Assembly (NCBI RefSeq): GCF_902459565.1 | Contig: NZ_CABPSN010000005.1 | Span: 1 to 64,000 of the forward strand | Origin: Pandoraea aquatica | Lineage (GTDB): Bacteria; Pseudomonadota; Gammaproteobacteria; Burkholderiales; Burkholderiaceae | Direction: 5' to 3' | DNA length: 64,000 bases | In this document: positions 36,881 to 46,074 of the stretch, one piece after another | Layout: every line of letters starts with the position of its first letter | Position numbering within the stretch: the stretch's first letter is position 1 | Made by a program: the position numbers and the translations under genes | Notes under the pieces: generated by a model | Database searches by the model: none | What the model was told of the DNA's origin: nothing | What the model saw: the letters and a program-made list of their open reading frames with translations, nothing else

Positions 36881-38488
36881 TCAGTCGATGGGATCGGTTC
36901 CTTTCGCGCGACGCGTGCTCGCTTTCACGGTCTGTTGCAACGCACGTCGCAGCGCGCTGTACCGTCGCAAGGCTTCTTCCATGACGGAGATACGTACCGT
37001 GCCGGCCGCGCCGTCGGCGAGCAATTTGGCCTTGAGCCCGCCATACGCCGCTTCCATCGCCGACGCATGCGTGCCCAGCGATTCGCCACCATCCTCCGGC
37101 AACGCATCGCTTTCCACATGATCGAGCAGCGCGCCCGATTCGTGCAGGAACGCCGTGTAGGCATCCGACAAGCCCGTTGCGGTGCTGGTCTGGTCCCGCA
37201 ACGCGGCGGCGGCCACCGCCTGCTCGGCCGCGCTCTCGTAGTAGCGCAATGTGCGCAGCGTGTCGGCCAGTTGTTCGGCGGACGTTGCGCCCATGGCCAC
37301 GCGACTCATGCGCTCGGCAAACGTCTGACAGACGCTGCCGAGGCGCATGACGGACGCGTGCGACTGCGCAAGCACGCCGGAACTCGTGCCGGTCAGCGCG
37401 CCGCGCACCATATGCCGACTGATCACGCCAAGGCGATCGACTTCGCGCTTGAGCGCGTCGACGGCCAGTTGGGGCACCTGCAACACGTTGTCGTCGAGGA
37501 ACTGCGGCGCGCCTTCGTCTTCTTCACGTGAGCGAAAGCGGCGCTGCAGCCAGTGCAACAGCGGCGTGGTCAGCGGAATCATCAGCAGCACGCCGAGCAC
37601 GTTGAACGTCGTATGGAAGATGGCGAGCTGAATGGCGGGGTCGGCTTCGCGGTGCATCCATGCCATGCCAGCGACGATGGCGCGGATCATCCACGGCAGC
37701 AGCAGAAGTGCCACGACAGCCGCCACCACGTTGAAGGCGACGTGCGCCATGGCAGCGCGCCGCGCGTTGGGCGTCGCCCCGATGGCCGCGATCACGGCCG
37801 TGACCGTCGTGCCGATGTTCGCGCCGATCACCACCGCCGCCGCGCCCTGCGCGCCGAGCAGTCCGTTCTGCGCCGCCGTCAGCGTGATCGCCATGGCGGC
37901 CGCAGACGACTGCACGATGCAGGTGAGCACGAAGCCCACGACGACTTGCAGCAGCACGTCGAGCGGGCCAGTGCCGTCGGGCAGACGAATCATGCCCGCC
38001 ATGTCGATGAAGGCGGATTGCAGCAACGAGATGCCGAAGAAGAGCAGACCGAAGCCCGCGAGCGCGTTACCGATGGCACCGCGCCGGGTGCCCGCGCCCG
38101 TCAGACGCAGCGCCACGCCGACGGCGATCATCGGCAGCGCGAAGGCATCGATATTGAACTTGAGGCCGATCACCGCGACGATCCACCCCATCATCGTCGA
38201 GCCGAGATTCGAGCCGAACATCAGCCAGAGCGCGCCGCCGAGCTTGAGCAGCCCGGCGTTGACGAAGCCGATGGTCGCAATCGTCACGACCGACGAGCTT
38301 TGGGTGATGGCGGTGACCAGCACGCCGGAAGCGAACGCTTGCCATCGGGTCCGCGTGGCGCCCGCGAGAATGCGTTCGAGCGCTGGCCCGGCGGCGAGTT
38401 TGAGGCCGTCGGTCATCATCGCCATACCGATGAGGAAGATGCCTACGCCACCCGCCAGAATGCTGACCGCCTTGACGATTTCACCCAT
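36881..38488 (-). CDS. Na+/phosphate cotransporter family protein with PhoU-like domain
   Basis: The 535-residue protein has an N-terminal membrane domain with the inverted-repeat QSSS signature of NaPi-II proteins: AITQSSSVVTIATIGFVNAG and CIVQSSAAAMAITLTAAQNG. From about residue 340 a helical cytoplasmic part resembles PhoU (VDALKREVDRLGVISRHMV, RTLRYYESAAEQAVAAAAL). It likely imports phosphate driven by sodium, or exports it, as shown for some bacterial homologues. GGAAGG precedes the ATG. It lies 102 bp downstream of a TetR gene on the same strand. Confidence 0.9.
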   Translation of the reverse strand: MGEIVKAVSILAGGVGIFLIGMAMMTDGLKLAAGPALERILAGATRTRWQAFASGVLVTAITQSSSVVTIATIGFVNAGLLKLGGALWLMFGSNLGSTMMGWIVAVIGLKFNIDAFALPMIAVGVALRLTGAGTRRGAIGNALAGFGLLFFGISLLQSAFIDMAGMIRLPDGTGPLDVLLQVVVGFVLTCIVQSSAAAMAITLTAAQNGLLGAQGAAAVVIGANIGTTVTAVIAAIGATPNARRAAMAHVAFNVVAAVVALLLLPWMIRAIVAGMAWMHREADPAIQLAIFHTTFNVLGVLLMIPLTTPLLHWLQRRFRSREEDEGAPQFLDDNVLQVPQLAVDALKREVDRLGVISRHMVRGALTGTSSGVLAQSHASVMRLGSVCQTFAERMSRVAMGATSAEQLADTLRTLRYYESAAEQAVAAAALRDQTSTATGLSDAYTAFLHESGALLDHVESDALPEDGGESLGTHASAMEAAYGGLKAKLLADGAAGTVRISVMEEALRRYSALRRALQQTVKASTRRAKGTDPID

Positions 38489-38590
38489 GCAACGCCTTCC
38501 TTTGTGCGTACTGCCGGAGCTATCGAAATGGTGCGCGTCTTTGCCTGCGAAGCGACTGTGGAACCTACCGTCGGCCCGGTGGCCGTGCCG

Positions 38591-39241
38591 TCAGGCGTCG
38601 GCGCGCAACAGGCCCCAGCATAACCGGTAAAGCTCGTCCTCGAATTCTGGAGTGCCAAGCAACGGGGAGTCTTCGAGTACCGCCGAGCGCAGCGTGCCCA
38701 TGAACGCGCGCGTGAGCACAAAGACCGTGGCGGTGGTCGGCGGACGCATCCCCGGCGCATCGCGGCGCGACATGGCGACGGCGATATGCTCGGCCGCCTC
38801 GCGCATCGCCTGCATGATGTTCTCGTGATGGTCCATCTGCCAGGCCATCTTGATGAGCGAGCGCTTCACGCGTCCGCCCGAACCGAACGCTTCGATCAGC
38901 ATGCGAATACGCTCGCGAATCACGCGCTCGGGGTCCGCGCCCTCATCGGCGGCGCGTGCGAGGAATTCGTTCTGCTCGTCCATCACGCGACGCCGCTCGC
39001 GCGCAATCATCGCCAGCAGGATCGCTTCCTTCGTCGGGAAGTACTGATACAGCGTGCCAATCGAGAAACCAGCCTTCTTGGCGATGCGATTGGTCGTGAG
39101 CGCCGCCTCCCCTTCTTCGTCGAGAACCTGAGCCGTGGCTTCGAAAATGGTCTCGACGGTGTGCTGCGCGCGGGCCTGCATCGGCCGCTTTCGCATGGCG
39201 GACGGGGCGTTCGGGGTGGCGGGCGACTTCGGTGTGGACAT
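38591..39241 (-). CDS. TetR/AcrR-family transcriptional regulator
   Basis: The 216-residue repressor has an N-terminal helix-turn-helix of TetR type: ARAQHTVETIFEATAQVLDEEGEAALTTNRIAKKAGFSIGTLYQYFPTKEAILLAM (residues about 24-80, given as span). The C-terminal ligand domain is not diagnostic. It is divergent from the PF10118 protein gene, which is the most likely target. The ATG at 39241 lacks a strong ribosome-binding site and the first 20 residues are low-complexity, so an internal start is possible. Confidence 0.9.
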   Translation of the reverse strand: MSTPKSPATPNAPSAMRKRPMQARAQHTVETIFEATAQVLDEEGEAALTTNRIAKKAGFSIGTLYQYFPTKEAILLAMIARERRRVMDEQNEFLARAADEGADPERVIRERIRMLIEAFGSGGRVKRSLIKMAWQMDHHENIMQAMREAAEHIAVAMSRRDAPGMRPPTTATVFVLTRAFMGTLRSAVLEDSPLLGTPEFEDELYRLCWGLLRADA

Positions 39242-39284
39242 GACTGAAAACCTGAGCAGGAACTGAGCGAGAAGCGAGTTGCGG

Positions 39285-39346
39285 CATGACGCCTGGAAAA
39301 TGAATAATGCTCACATTCGGTATGAAATTCAAGAGACGGCGTCATG
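39285..39346. promoter_or_regulatory. Inverted repeat between TetR and PF10118 genes
   Basis: CATGACGCC at 39285-39293 recurs inverted as GGCGTCATG at 39338-39346. A third ATGACG-type half site overlaps on the minus strand beside the second copy, nine bases away. These are candidate half-sites for the divergent TetR protein, spaced widely across the shared promoter region. Confidence 0.35.
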
Positions 39347-39402
39347 GACGTCATATTCATTGCGTTGGACATCCGTCTTGATTGCCAGAGAGGCCTGCCA
39401 TC

Positions 39403-40242
39403 ATGAGCAACGACATTTCCGCGCTGACCGTGCGCAAGCTGACGGTCGATCTGGCCAGTGGCTTCGAGCGCTATTGGCACAGTGGCGACGCCTACCGCAC
39501 GATGTACTACAACGCGCTGTCGATGAGCTTTCCCGTCGGCGAGCAGTCGTTCATCGACTCGGTGCGCGACACGATGGGCCGTCTGCCCGACGATGCGCGC
39601 TACGACAAGCTGCGCGCCGACATTGCGCAATTCATCGGACAGGAAGCGACGCACCGTCACCTGCACGGCCAGTACAACGCGCAGCTTGCCAAGCAAGGCT
39701 TGGTGAATCATTGGGAGAACTGGGCGACGTCACGCATTCAGTGGGCGAAACGCCGCAAGCTGTCGCCGATGTACATGCTCGCTGTCACGGCCGCTTACGA
39801 GCACTGCACAGCGGTGTTCGGCGACGGCGCGCTGCGCTACGACCGCTGGCTTGCGAAGGCGGAGCCGAAGATGCGTCTGATGTGGCGCTGGCACGCGGCC
39901 GAAGAGACCGAACACAAGGCAGTGGCGTTCGATCTGTATCGCGCGCTGGGTGGTAGCGAACGCCAGCGGGTGCTGACGTATCTCTACGTGCTGTTCATGT
40001 TCGGTCTGGAGAGCCACGCGCAGACGATCAACAACCTCTGGCGCGACGGCACACTATTCAAGCCGAGCACGTGGTGGGGATTCACGACGATGTTCTTCGG
40101 TCGGGACGGCGTCGTCTGGCGCACCACCGGCCCGATGCTCAAGTACATGCTGCCGTCGTTCCATCCGAATCGTCACGGCGATCCGACGCTTGCGCAGAAC
40201 TGGCTCGACGCACACAACGCGAGCTGGCGCGCAGTTCGTTAA
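39403..40242 (+). CDS. Metal-dependent hydrolase family protein (PF10118)
   Basis: The 279-residue protein matches the PF10118 predicted metal-dependent hydrolases: FERYWHSGDAYRTMYYNALSMSFPVGEQSFI, then FIGQEATHRHLHGQYNAQL and a later WHAAEETEHKAVAFDLY. The conserved E..H and EE..H pairs resemble a di-metal carboxylate site in a ferritin-like helical bundle. The start at 39403 gives the family-like N-terminus. It is under probable control of the divergent TetR regulator and is closed by a strong terminator. The physiological substrate is unknown. Confidence 0.87.
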   Translation: MSNDISALTVRKLTVDLASGFERYWHSGDAYRTMYYNALSMSFPVGEQSFIDSVRDTMGRLPDDARYDKLRADIAQFIGQEATHRHLHGQYNAQLAKQGLVNHWENWATSRIQWAKRRKLSPMYMLAVTAAYEHCTAVFGDGALRYDRWLAKAEPKMRLMWRWHAAEETEHKAVAFDLYRALGGSERQRVLTYLYVLFMFGLESHAQTINNLWRDGTLFKPSTWWGFTTMFFGRDGVVWRTTGPMLKYMLPSFHPNRHGDPTLAQNWLDAHNASWRAVR

Positions 40243-40299
40243 GCTAATTGAGCACAGTCGACGACGGCGACTTGACTTAAGCCACCATCGAAACGAAAG

Positions 40300-40338
40300 C
40301 GGATATTCGCGTACATAGCGCGGATATCCGTTTTTTTT
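40300..40338 (+). terminator. Intrinsic terminator after the PF10118 gene
   Basis: CGGATATTCGCG pairs with CGCGGATATCCG (one U-G pair) around a TACATAG loop, followed directly by eight T. It lies 58 bp after the stop codon. Confidence 0.93.
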
Positions 40339-40601
40339 CGTCCCCGCGAATTGCGCTGCGCAAGAGGTAAACCGCCAGTGTTAACCCGAGAAGTGTGGCG
40401 ACAACAACGGATAACGAGTATCAACGCCGCGTGATATGTCATGTGAGGCACCTTGATAATAATGATCACGCCTCAAAGCAACACCGATCCCCGCGCAACG
40501 CGAAGTCAGTGTGTCAATGACTCGGGCGTGCCCCCTTGCACCCTTCGGTGAAAAGAGCAGTTCGAGGCACGCACAAACTAAAACGAGACGGAGACACATT
40601 C

Positions 40602-41642
40602 ATGAGCAAGGCAGCAGGTTGGCTGCGGGGCACGCTCGCCCTCGCAATTTGCGGCGCGGCGGGCGTCGCGAACGCACAATCCAGCGTTTCCCTTTACGGT
40701 CAGGTCGACGCCTGGGTTGGCGCGGCCAAAGCGCCCGGCGGCGAACGCGCGTGGACGCAGGCCGGCGGCGGTATGTCCACGTCCTACTGGGGTATGAAGG
40801 GCTCCGAAGATCTGGGCAATGGCCTGAAGGCAATCTTCACCCTCGAAGACTTCTTCCTGCCGCAGAACGGCCGCTATGGCCGCTTCACCGGCGACAGCTT
40901 CTTCTCGCGCAACGCCTACGTCGGCCTGCAATCGGACACGCTGGGCACGATCACGATGGGTCGGCTCACCACGTCGTACTTCGTGTCGACGATTCTGTTC
41001 AATCCGTTTGTCGACTCCTACACCTTCAGCCCGATGGTCTATCACACGTTCCTCGGTCTCGCGGGACAAGGGATCGTCGGCGACTCGGGATGGAACAACG
41101 GCGTGATGTACGCCACGCCCGACTACAAGGGGCTGGGCGCGAGCTTCTCCTACGCATTCGGCAACAAGGCCGGCGAAATGGGACAGAACAAGTGGAGCGC
41201 TGCGGCCATGTACTTCCATGGTCCGCTCGCCGCCACGCTCGCCTATCAGCAGGTCAAGTTCGATTCGACGCCCGACGATCAGGCCGGGATCACCGGCTTT
41301 CGCAATCAGCAGGCGCTTCAGGCCGGTCTGACGTACGACTTCAAGGTGGTCAAGTTCTTCGGTCAGTACCAATACATCAAGAACACTATCACGGGCGGCA
41401 ATCTGACGTCCAACGGCGGCCAGCTCGGCTTTACCGTGCCGCTCGGCGGGGGTAATGTGATGGCGTCTTACGCTTACACGAAGAATTCCGGGGCGAACAA
41501 TGCCAGCCGGAATACGTGGGCCATCGGCTACGACTACAACCTCTCCAAACGCACCGATGTGTACACGGCCTACCTCAACGACAAGGTTTCCGGGCTGGAT
41601 GCCGGGAATACTTTCGGGGTGGGCATGCGCATGAAGTTCTGA
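40602..41642 (+). CDS. Gram-negative porin
   Basis: The 346-residue outer-membrane porin has a signal peptide ending GVANA/QSSVSLYGQVD, the family motifs MKGSEDLGNGLKAIFTLEDFF and SRNAYVGLQSDTLGTITMGR, a KRTDVYTAYLND strand near the end and a C-terminal phenylalanine (GVGMRMKF) needed for outer-membrane insertion. It is a 16-stranded trimeric channel of the Burkholderia OmpC-like family by similarity. The ATG at 40602 has GGAG eight bases upstream. The 263 bp between the preceding terminator and this start contain no gene. Confidence 0.92.
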   Translation: MSKAAGWLRGTLALAICGAAGVANAQSSVSLYGQVDAWVGAAKAPGGERAWTQAGGGMSTSYWGMKGSEDLGNGLKAIFTLEDFFLPQNGRYGRFTGDSFFSRNAYVGLQSDTLGTITMGRLTTSYFVSTILFNPFVDSYTFSPMVYHTFLGLAGQGIVGDSGWNNGVMYATPDYKGLGASFSYAFGNKAGEMGQNKWSAAAMYFHGPLAATLAYQQVKFDSTPDDQAGITGFRNQQALQAGLTYDFKVVKFFGQYQYIKNTITGGNLTSNGGQLGFTVPLGGGNVMASYAYTKNSGANNASRNTWAIGYDYNLSKRTDVYTAYLNDKVSGLDAGNTFGVGMRMKF

Positions 41643-41683
41643 CAGACTCGACGCAAGCAGTCGCCTGACAAAATCGGTGGCAC

Positions 41684-41713
41684 GGGCGCGCGCGCAGTAC
41701 AATGCGCGCGCCC
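41684..41713. repeat. GC-rich hairpin between porin and purine permease
   Basis: GGGCGCGCGC (41684-41693) pairs with GCGCGCGCCC (41704-41713) around a ten-base loop containing TACAAT. No T-run follows. It may act as a weak terminator or mRNA structure; the loop's TACAAT could be a -10 for the permease. Confidence 0.5.
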
Positions 41714-41759
41714 CCGCTGCACACGGACAACGGCATAACAAAGTCACAAGGAGAGCGCG

Positions 41760-43052
41760 TTGCTGACCAAATTCTTCAAACTCGAGGAGCATGGCTCCAA
41801 TGTACGCACCGAAATGGTGGCGGGTCTCACGACCTTCCTCACCATGTCGTACATCATTTTCGTCAACCCCAACATCCTCGGCACGACGGGCATGGACAAG
41901 AGTGCCGTGTTCGTGGCGACCTGCCTTGCAGCGGCGATCGGCTCGGTGGTGATGGCCTTCGTCGCCAACTACCCGATCGGCATGGCACCGGGGATGGGCC
42001 TGAACGCCTTCTTCGCCTTCACGGTCGTGGGGGCGATGGGCTACACGTGGCAACAGGCGCTCGGCGCGGTGTTCATCTCAGGGTGTCTGTTCATCATCCT
42101 GACCGTCACAGGGGTGCGATCCTGGCTCATTGCCGGGGTACCCAAATCGCTACGATGCGCCATTGCAGCCGGTATCGGTCTGTTCCTCGCCATCATCGCG
42201 CTCGGTAACGCCGGCGTGGTCGTTGCCAACCCGGCCACGAAGATCGGTCTGGGCGACCTCCACTCGCCGCAGGCACTACTCGCCATCTTCGGCTTCTTCC
42301 TGATCGCCGTGCTCGACGCACTGCGGGTTCGCGGTGCCATCCTGATCGGCATTCTGGCCGTGACGGTGCTCTCGATGGTGCTGGGTCTGAACCAGTTCCA
42401 GGGCGTGTTCGCCATGCCGCCGAGCCTCTCGCCGACGTTCCTCCAGCTCGACATACCGGGTGCCCTGCACGCCGGTTTCGTGCACGTGATTCTGGCCTTC
42501 GTGCTGGTCGAAGTGTTCGATGCGACGGGCACGCTGATGGGTGTGGCCAAGCGCGCCGGTCTGCTCGAAGGCACGCTTTACAAGGGCCTGGGACGTGCGC
42601 TGTTCGCCGACTCCATCGCCATCTTCATCGGCTCGCTGCTGGGTACGAGCAGCACGACGGCATACGTGGAAAGCGCCTCTGGCGTGCAAGCGGGTGGCCG
42701 CACGGGTCTGACCGCGCTGACGATTGCCGTGCTGTTCATCCTCGCGCTGTTCATCGCCCCGCTGGCAGGCTCGGTTCCGGCGTACGCCGCCGCACCGGCA
42801 CTGCTGTACGTTGCGGGCCTGATGCTGCGCGAACTGCTCGACGTCGAGTGGGACGACATCACGGAAGCCACGCCGGCTGCGCTGACCGCGCTGGCCATGC
42901 CGTTCACGTACTCGATCGCCACGGGTCTGGCTTTCGGCTTCATCTCGTACGCCGTGCTGAAGTTGTTCACGGGCCGTGCGAAGGAAGTCCACCCGGCCGC
43001 ATGGGTGATCGCCGTGCTGTTCGTGTTGAAGTACATCTTCTTCCCGGGCTGA
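41760..43052 (+). CDS. NCS2-family purine (guanine/hypoxanthine) permease
   Basis: The 430-residue integral membrane protein belongs to the AzgA-like (COG2252) branch of nucleobase transporters: MVAGLTTFLTMSYIIFVNPNIL, PGMGLNAFFAFTVVGAMG, VEVFDATGTLMGVAKRAG and GTSSTTAYVESASGVQAGGRTGL. These segments are shared with the E. coli GhxP/GhxQ guanine-hypoxanthine and PurP adenine permeases; the exact purine cannot be told. The start codon is TTG at 41760, fixed by AAGGAG six bases upstream and the family's KFFKLEEHGSNVRTE N-terminus. Confidence 0.92.
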   Translation: MLTKFFKLEEHGSNVRTEMVAGLTTFLTMSYIIFVNPNILGTTGMDKSAVFVATCLAAAIGSVVMAFVANYPIGMAPGMGLNAFFAFTVVGAMGYTWQQALGAVFISGCLFIILTVTGVRSWLIAGVPKSLRCAIAAGIGLFLAIIALGNAGVVVANPATKIGLGDLHSPQALLAIFGFFLIAVLDALRVRGAILIGILAVTVLSMVLGLNQFQGVFAMPPSLSPTFLQLDIPGALHAGFVHVILAFVLVEVFDATGTLMGVAKRAGLLEGTLYKGLGRALFADSIAIFIGSLLGTSSTTAYVESASGVQAGGRTGLTALTIAVLFILALFIAPLAGSVPAYAAAPALLYVAGLMLRELLDVEWDDITEATPAALTALAMPFTYSIATGLAFGFISYAVLKLFTGRAKEVHPAAWVIAVLFVLKYIFFPG

Positions 43053-43118
43053 TCGGCACGGGTTATCGCCGCCGTCGATTGGGACGGTTTCGATAGCAAG
43101 CCAGTAAGCCAACAAGCA

Positions 43119-43153
43119 AAACGGCCCGCCGGGGATTTCCCGGCGGGCCGTTT
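43119..43153. terminator. Perfect 15-bp bidirectional terminator
   Basis: AAACGGCCCGCCGGG (43119-43133) pairs perfectly with CCCGGCGGGCCGTTT (43139-43153) around a five-base loop. It lies between the convergent permease and GNAT genes and should end both transcripts. Confidence 0.92.
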
Positions 43154-43183
43154 CGTTTTGACGTCGCAGCTTTGACGTCGTCG

Positions 43184-43909
43184 TTATGCCCGGGCAGCGG
43201 CGATCAATGCGGCAAGTCCCGCGCGATGCTGGCCCTGTGCGTCGAAATTCTCCAGCGAGAGCCACTGCTCGAAGCCACGGCTGATCGCAGGCCATTCGGC
43301 GTCGGTGATGGAAAACCACGCCGTGTCCCGGCTGCGTCCGCGATAGACGATAGCGTTACGGAAGATACCTTCGAACGTGAAGCCATAGCGGGCCGCCGCG
43401 CGGCGCGAGGGCGCATTCAGCGAATCGCACTTCCATTCATAGCGCCGATAGCCCAGCTCGTCGAACGCGCGACGCATCAGCAAGTACTGCGCCTCGGTCC
43501 CCGCACGCGTGCGCTTGAGCAGCGGCGAGTACGCCACGTGCCCGACTTCGACCACACCGTTCGCCGGGTCGATACGCATGAGCGCGAGCGTGCCGACAGC
43601 CTTGCCCGTCTCCAGATCGACGATGGCGTGATGCAGCGGATCGGTAGACGCTGCCAGCTTCGTGGCATACGCGTAGTAGCTGTCGAAGTCGGGGAACGGG
43701 CCACCGCTCATGTAAGTCCAGTCGCGGCCGTCCGGCGCGGTGGCATAGGCGTCGAAAAGGTCTTTGGCGTGACGCTCGACGTCAATCGGCTCCAGACGGC
43801 AATACCGGCCGCTGACCGGCGTGCGCGGCGGCTGCGCGCGCGGCTTCCAGTCCGGCAGCGCCGGGCCGATGGGCTGGTCGTAGTCGTTGAAGTTCGGTGC
43901 GTCGGTCAT
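43184..43909 (-). CDS. GNAT-family N-acetyltransferase (RimJ/RimL-like)
   Basis: The 241-residue protein has the GNAT fold in the ribosomal-protein acetyltransferase style: GRYCRLEPIDVERHAKDLFDAY, GTLALMRIDPANGVVEVGHVAYSPLLKRT, TEAQYLLMRRAFDELGYRRYEWKCDSLN and SRRAAARYGFTFEGIFRNAIVYRGRSRDTAWFSI. It transfers acetyl from acetyl-CoA; targets may be an N-terminal amine or a small molecule. GAGAGA precedes the ATG. It is divergent from the MocR regulator with a 70-bp gap, suggesting shared control. Confidence 0.88.
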   Translation of the reverse strand: MTDAPNFNDYDQPIGPALPDWKPRAQPPRTPVSGRYCRLEPIDVERHAKDLFDAYATAPDGRDWTYMSGGPFPDFDSYYAYATKLAASTDPLHHAIVDLETGKAVGTLALMRIDPANGVVEVGHVAYSPLLKRTRAGTEAQYLLMRRAFDELGYRRYEWKCDSLNAPSRRAAARYGFTFEGIFRNAIVYRGRSRDTAWFSITDAEWPAISRGFEQWLSLENFDAQGQHRAGLAALIAAARA

Positions 43910-43979
43910 GGTTCTCTCGTCTCCGGCAATTGGCTGGGCATTCTGATCAAGCTGACTAAGTTATCCCTCCAGTGGTACG

Positions 43980-45611
43980 ATGAAAAGCACCACTCCTCGC
44001 GAATCTCTTGGTGCCATGACATCCGTAGCCAAAACGCGCGCCGACACGACGCCTTCAGCGCTTGCCTTAGCACCGGAGAACGTTGCTGCCCTGTTCGATA
44101 GCCCGCTTGCCACAGGACCGGGACGCAACGTCTCACTCCAGAAGCAGCTTCTGACGCGACTCAAGCACGCCATTCTCGAAGGACGTCTGCCCGCGGGAGC
44201 CCGCCTACCCGCCTCGCGCACACTCGCGGAAGACCTTGCCGTGTCGCGCAACACTGTCTCCATCGTCTACGACCAGCTCGCGGCCGAGGGCTTCATCGTC
44301 CCGCATCGGCTCGGCACGCGCGTCGCGCAACTCTCGCTCGATCCGCACATTGCCGCGCAAGCGGCACAGGTCGCGAAGTCGAAGACGCAACACGTCGATC
44401 CCGTCGATGCGCCGGACAGCGCGTCGGAAGTCGTGACGGCACCGTCACCCTCGCGCCGCATCCAGCGCCTGCCCTCCACGCGGCACGCCGCGCGCGCGGG
44501 CGAAACCCCGCTGCCGTTCACGCCCGGTGTGCCGGCCCTCACCCGCTTTCCCGCGAGCACCTGGCGGCGCACGCTGGAGCGCGTGATGCGTGAAGCGCAG
44601 CCCCGCCACTACAACTACGGCGATCCGCTGGGCGAGCCCGCGCTGCGCGAGGCCATTGCCGATCACCTGCGCATCTCTCGCGGCGTGCGCTGCGATGCCT
44701 CGCAGGTCGTCATCACGGAAGGTGCGCACGAGGCGCTGATTCTTTGCGTGCGGTTGCTGACCGACCCGGGCGACACGGTGTGGATGGAAGACCCCGGCTA
44801 TCGCGGTGCGAAAGCCGCCTTTCATTCGAGCGACGTGCGATTGCAGGCATTGCGTGTGGACGACGAAGGCATCGTCATTCCCGAAGGCCTGTGGGAACGC
44901 TCGCCGCCGCGCCTGGTGTACGTGACGCCCTCGCACCAGTACCCGCTCGGCAGTGTGTTGTCTGCATCACGCCGTCTCGATCTGATTGCGCAGGCACGAC
45001 GTCACGGTGCGTGGATTCTGGAGGACGATTACGACAGCGAGTTTCGCCATCAGGGCGAGCCGATTGCCGCGATGCAGGGGATGGTGCCGGACGCGCCCGT
45101 CGTCTACGTCGGCACCTTCAGCAAGACGATGTTCCCTGCGCTGCGGCTGGGATTTCTGATTCTGCCGACGGCACTCGCAACGCAAGCCCGCGATGCGCTC
45201 GACGAACTCCTGCGCGGCGGCCATCGCTTCGAACAGCTCGCGCTCGCCGACTTCATCCGAAGCGGGCAGTTTGCGCGCCATCTGGGGCGCATGCGGCGTT
45301 TGTACCGAGAGCGTCAGACCGCATTACGCGAAGCGCTCGCCACGTACTTCGATCCCGCATATGCCGTGATCGGCGAACGCTGCGGACTCCATCTGACGGT
45401 GCGGCTGGACCCTGCATTCCCGGACAAAGCGATCGTGGCGGCCGCGCAGCGCGAGGGCATCGGTCCCCGCGCGCTATCGAGTTTCGCACTCGACCCGCAA
45501 CCGGCAGACAACGGATTGGTGATCGGATACGGGGATACGGACGCTTCCCGCATCCCCGGCTTGATCAAACGGCTCGCTGCGATTGTGGCTATGAGCGCGG
45601 CACGGGCGTGA
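43980..45611 (+). CDS. MocR/GabR-type transcriptional regulator
   Basis: The 543-residue protein fuses a GntR winged helix-turn-helix (about 52-115: LTRLKHAILEGRLPAGARLPASRTLAEDLAVSRNTVSIVYDQL region) to a fold-type I aminotransferase-like domain. The PLP lysine lies in VGTFSKTMFPALRLGF, and NYGDPLGEPALREAIADHLR and WILEDDYDSEFR are also present. MocR regulators sense PLP or an amine-PLP adduct. The divergent GNAT gene is the likely target. No ribosome-binding site marks the ATG at 43980; an ATG at 44016 is possible. Its last 23 bp overlap the convergent gene. Confidence 0.9.
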   Translation: MKSTTPRESLGAMTSVAKTRADTTPSALALAPENVAALFDSPLATGPGRNVSLQKQLLTRLKHAILEGRLPAGARLPASRTLAEDLAVSRNTVSIVYDQLAAEGFIVPHRLGTRVAQLSLDPHIAAQAAQVAKSKTQHVDPVDAPDSASEVVTAPSPSRRIQRLPSTRHAARAGETPLPFTPGVPALTRFPASTWRRTLERVMREAQPRHYNYGDPLGEPALREAIADHLRISRGVRCDASQVVITEGAHEALILCVRLLTDPGDTVWMEDPGYRGAKAAFHSSDVRLQALRVDDEGIVIPEGLWERSPPRLVYVTPSHQYPLGSVLSASRRLDLIAQARRHGAWILEDDYDSEFRHQGEPIAAMQGMVPDAPVVYVGTFSKTMFPALRLGFLILPTALATQARDALDELLRGGHRFEQLALADFIRSGQFARHLGRMRRLYRERQTALREALATYFDPAYAVIGERCGLHLTVRLDPAFPDKAIVAAAQREGIGPRALSSFALDPQPADNGLVIGYGDTDASRIPGLIKRLAAIVAMSAARA

Positions 45612-46038
45612 ACGCGCATTTCTCCGGGGCGTCGGCCTGGCAAACGAACCGGGGCGCAGCGTTGGTCTCGACCTTTCGCCAGTGCGTGTCGCCCGGCAAG
45701 AATTTGACGATGCCGCCCAACTCGTCGTCAGGCTGATAGAGGATCTTGAGGACGTCCGACTGATCCGTCTTATATGCGCACGCGTAGAAGTGCACCCCGC
45801 CGTACACGGCCACCGCCGTCGCATCGTGGAAACTGGTGACGGAGCCGCGCATCGGCGTCACGCTGTCCGCCCGCCAGTAGCCCGGCACGTCTTTGAGCGG
45901 CGCTTCGAAATTCGCGCCCGCGCGCCTGACATCGTCCACCGCAGGGCAGTGCTGTATCGCCGCTTCCTGCGCGTGCGTCGTCATGTTCACGCCCATCAAT
46001 AGCGCCATCGCCGTTGCGCTGATCCAGCGCTTGCTCAT
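45589..46038 (-). CDS. Secreted four-cysteine protein (paralogue 1, DUF3757-like)
   Basis: The 149-residue protein has a signal peptide (SATAMALLMGVNMTTHAQ) and a mature part with four cysteines in the pattern HCP, YACAYKTDQ, FVCQ and KCAF, suggesting two disulfides in the periplasm. The pattern and spacing are shared with the next gene upstream, 36 bp away. The CPxVDDV opening recalls DUF3757 proteins, but this is a weak recollection. GGGAGA precedes the ATG. Its last 23 bp overlap the 3' end of the convergent MocR gene. Function unknown. Confidence 0.78.
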   Translation of the reverse strand: MSKRWISATAMALLMGVNMTTHAQEAAIQHCPAVDDVRRAGANFEAPLKDVPGYWRADSVTPMRGSVTSFHDATAVAVYGGVHFYACAYKTDQSDVLKILYQPDDELGGIVKFLPGDTHWRKVETNAAPRFVCQADAPEKCAFTPVPRS

Positions 46039-46074
46039 CGTCGAATCTCCCTCATGTTTCCCACTTCGTAAGGA

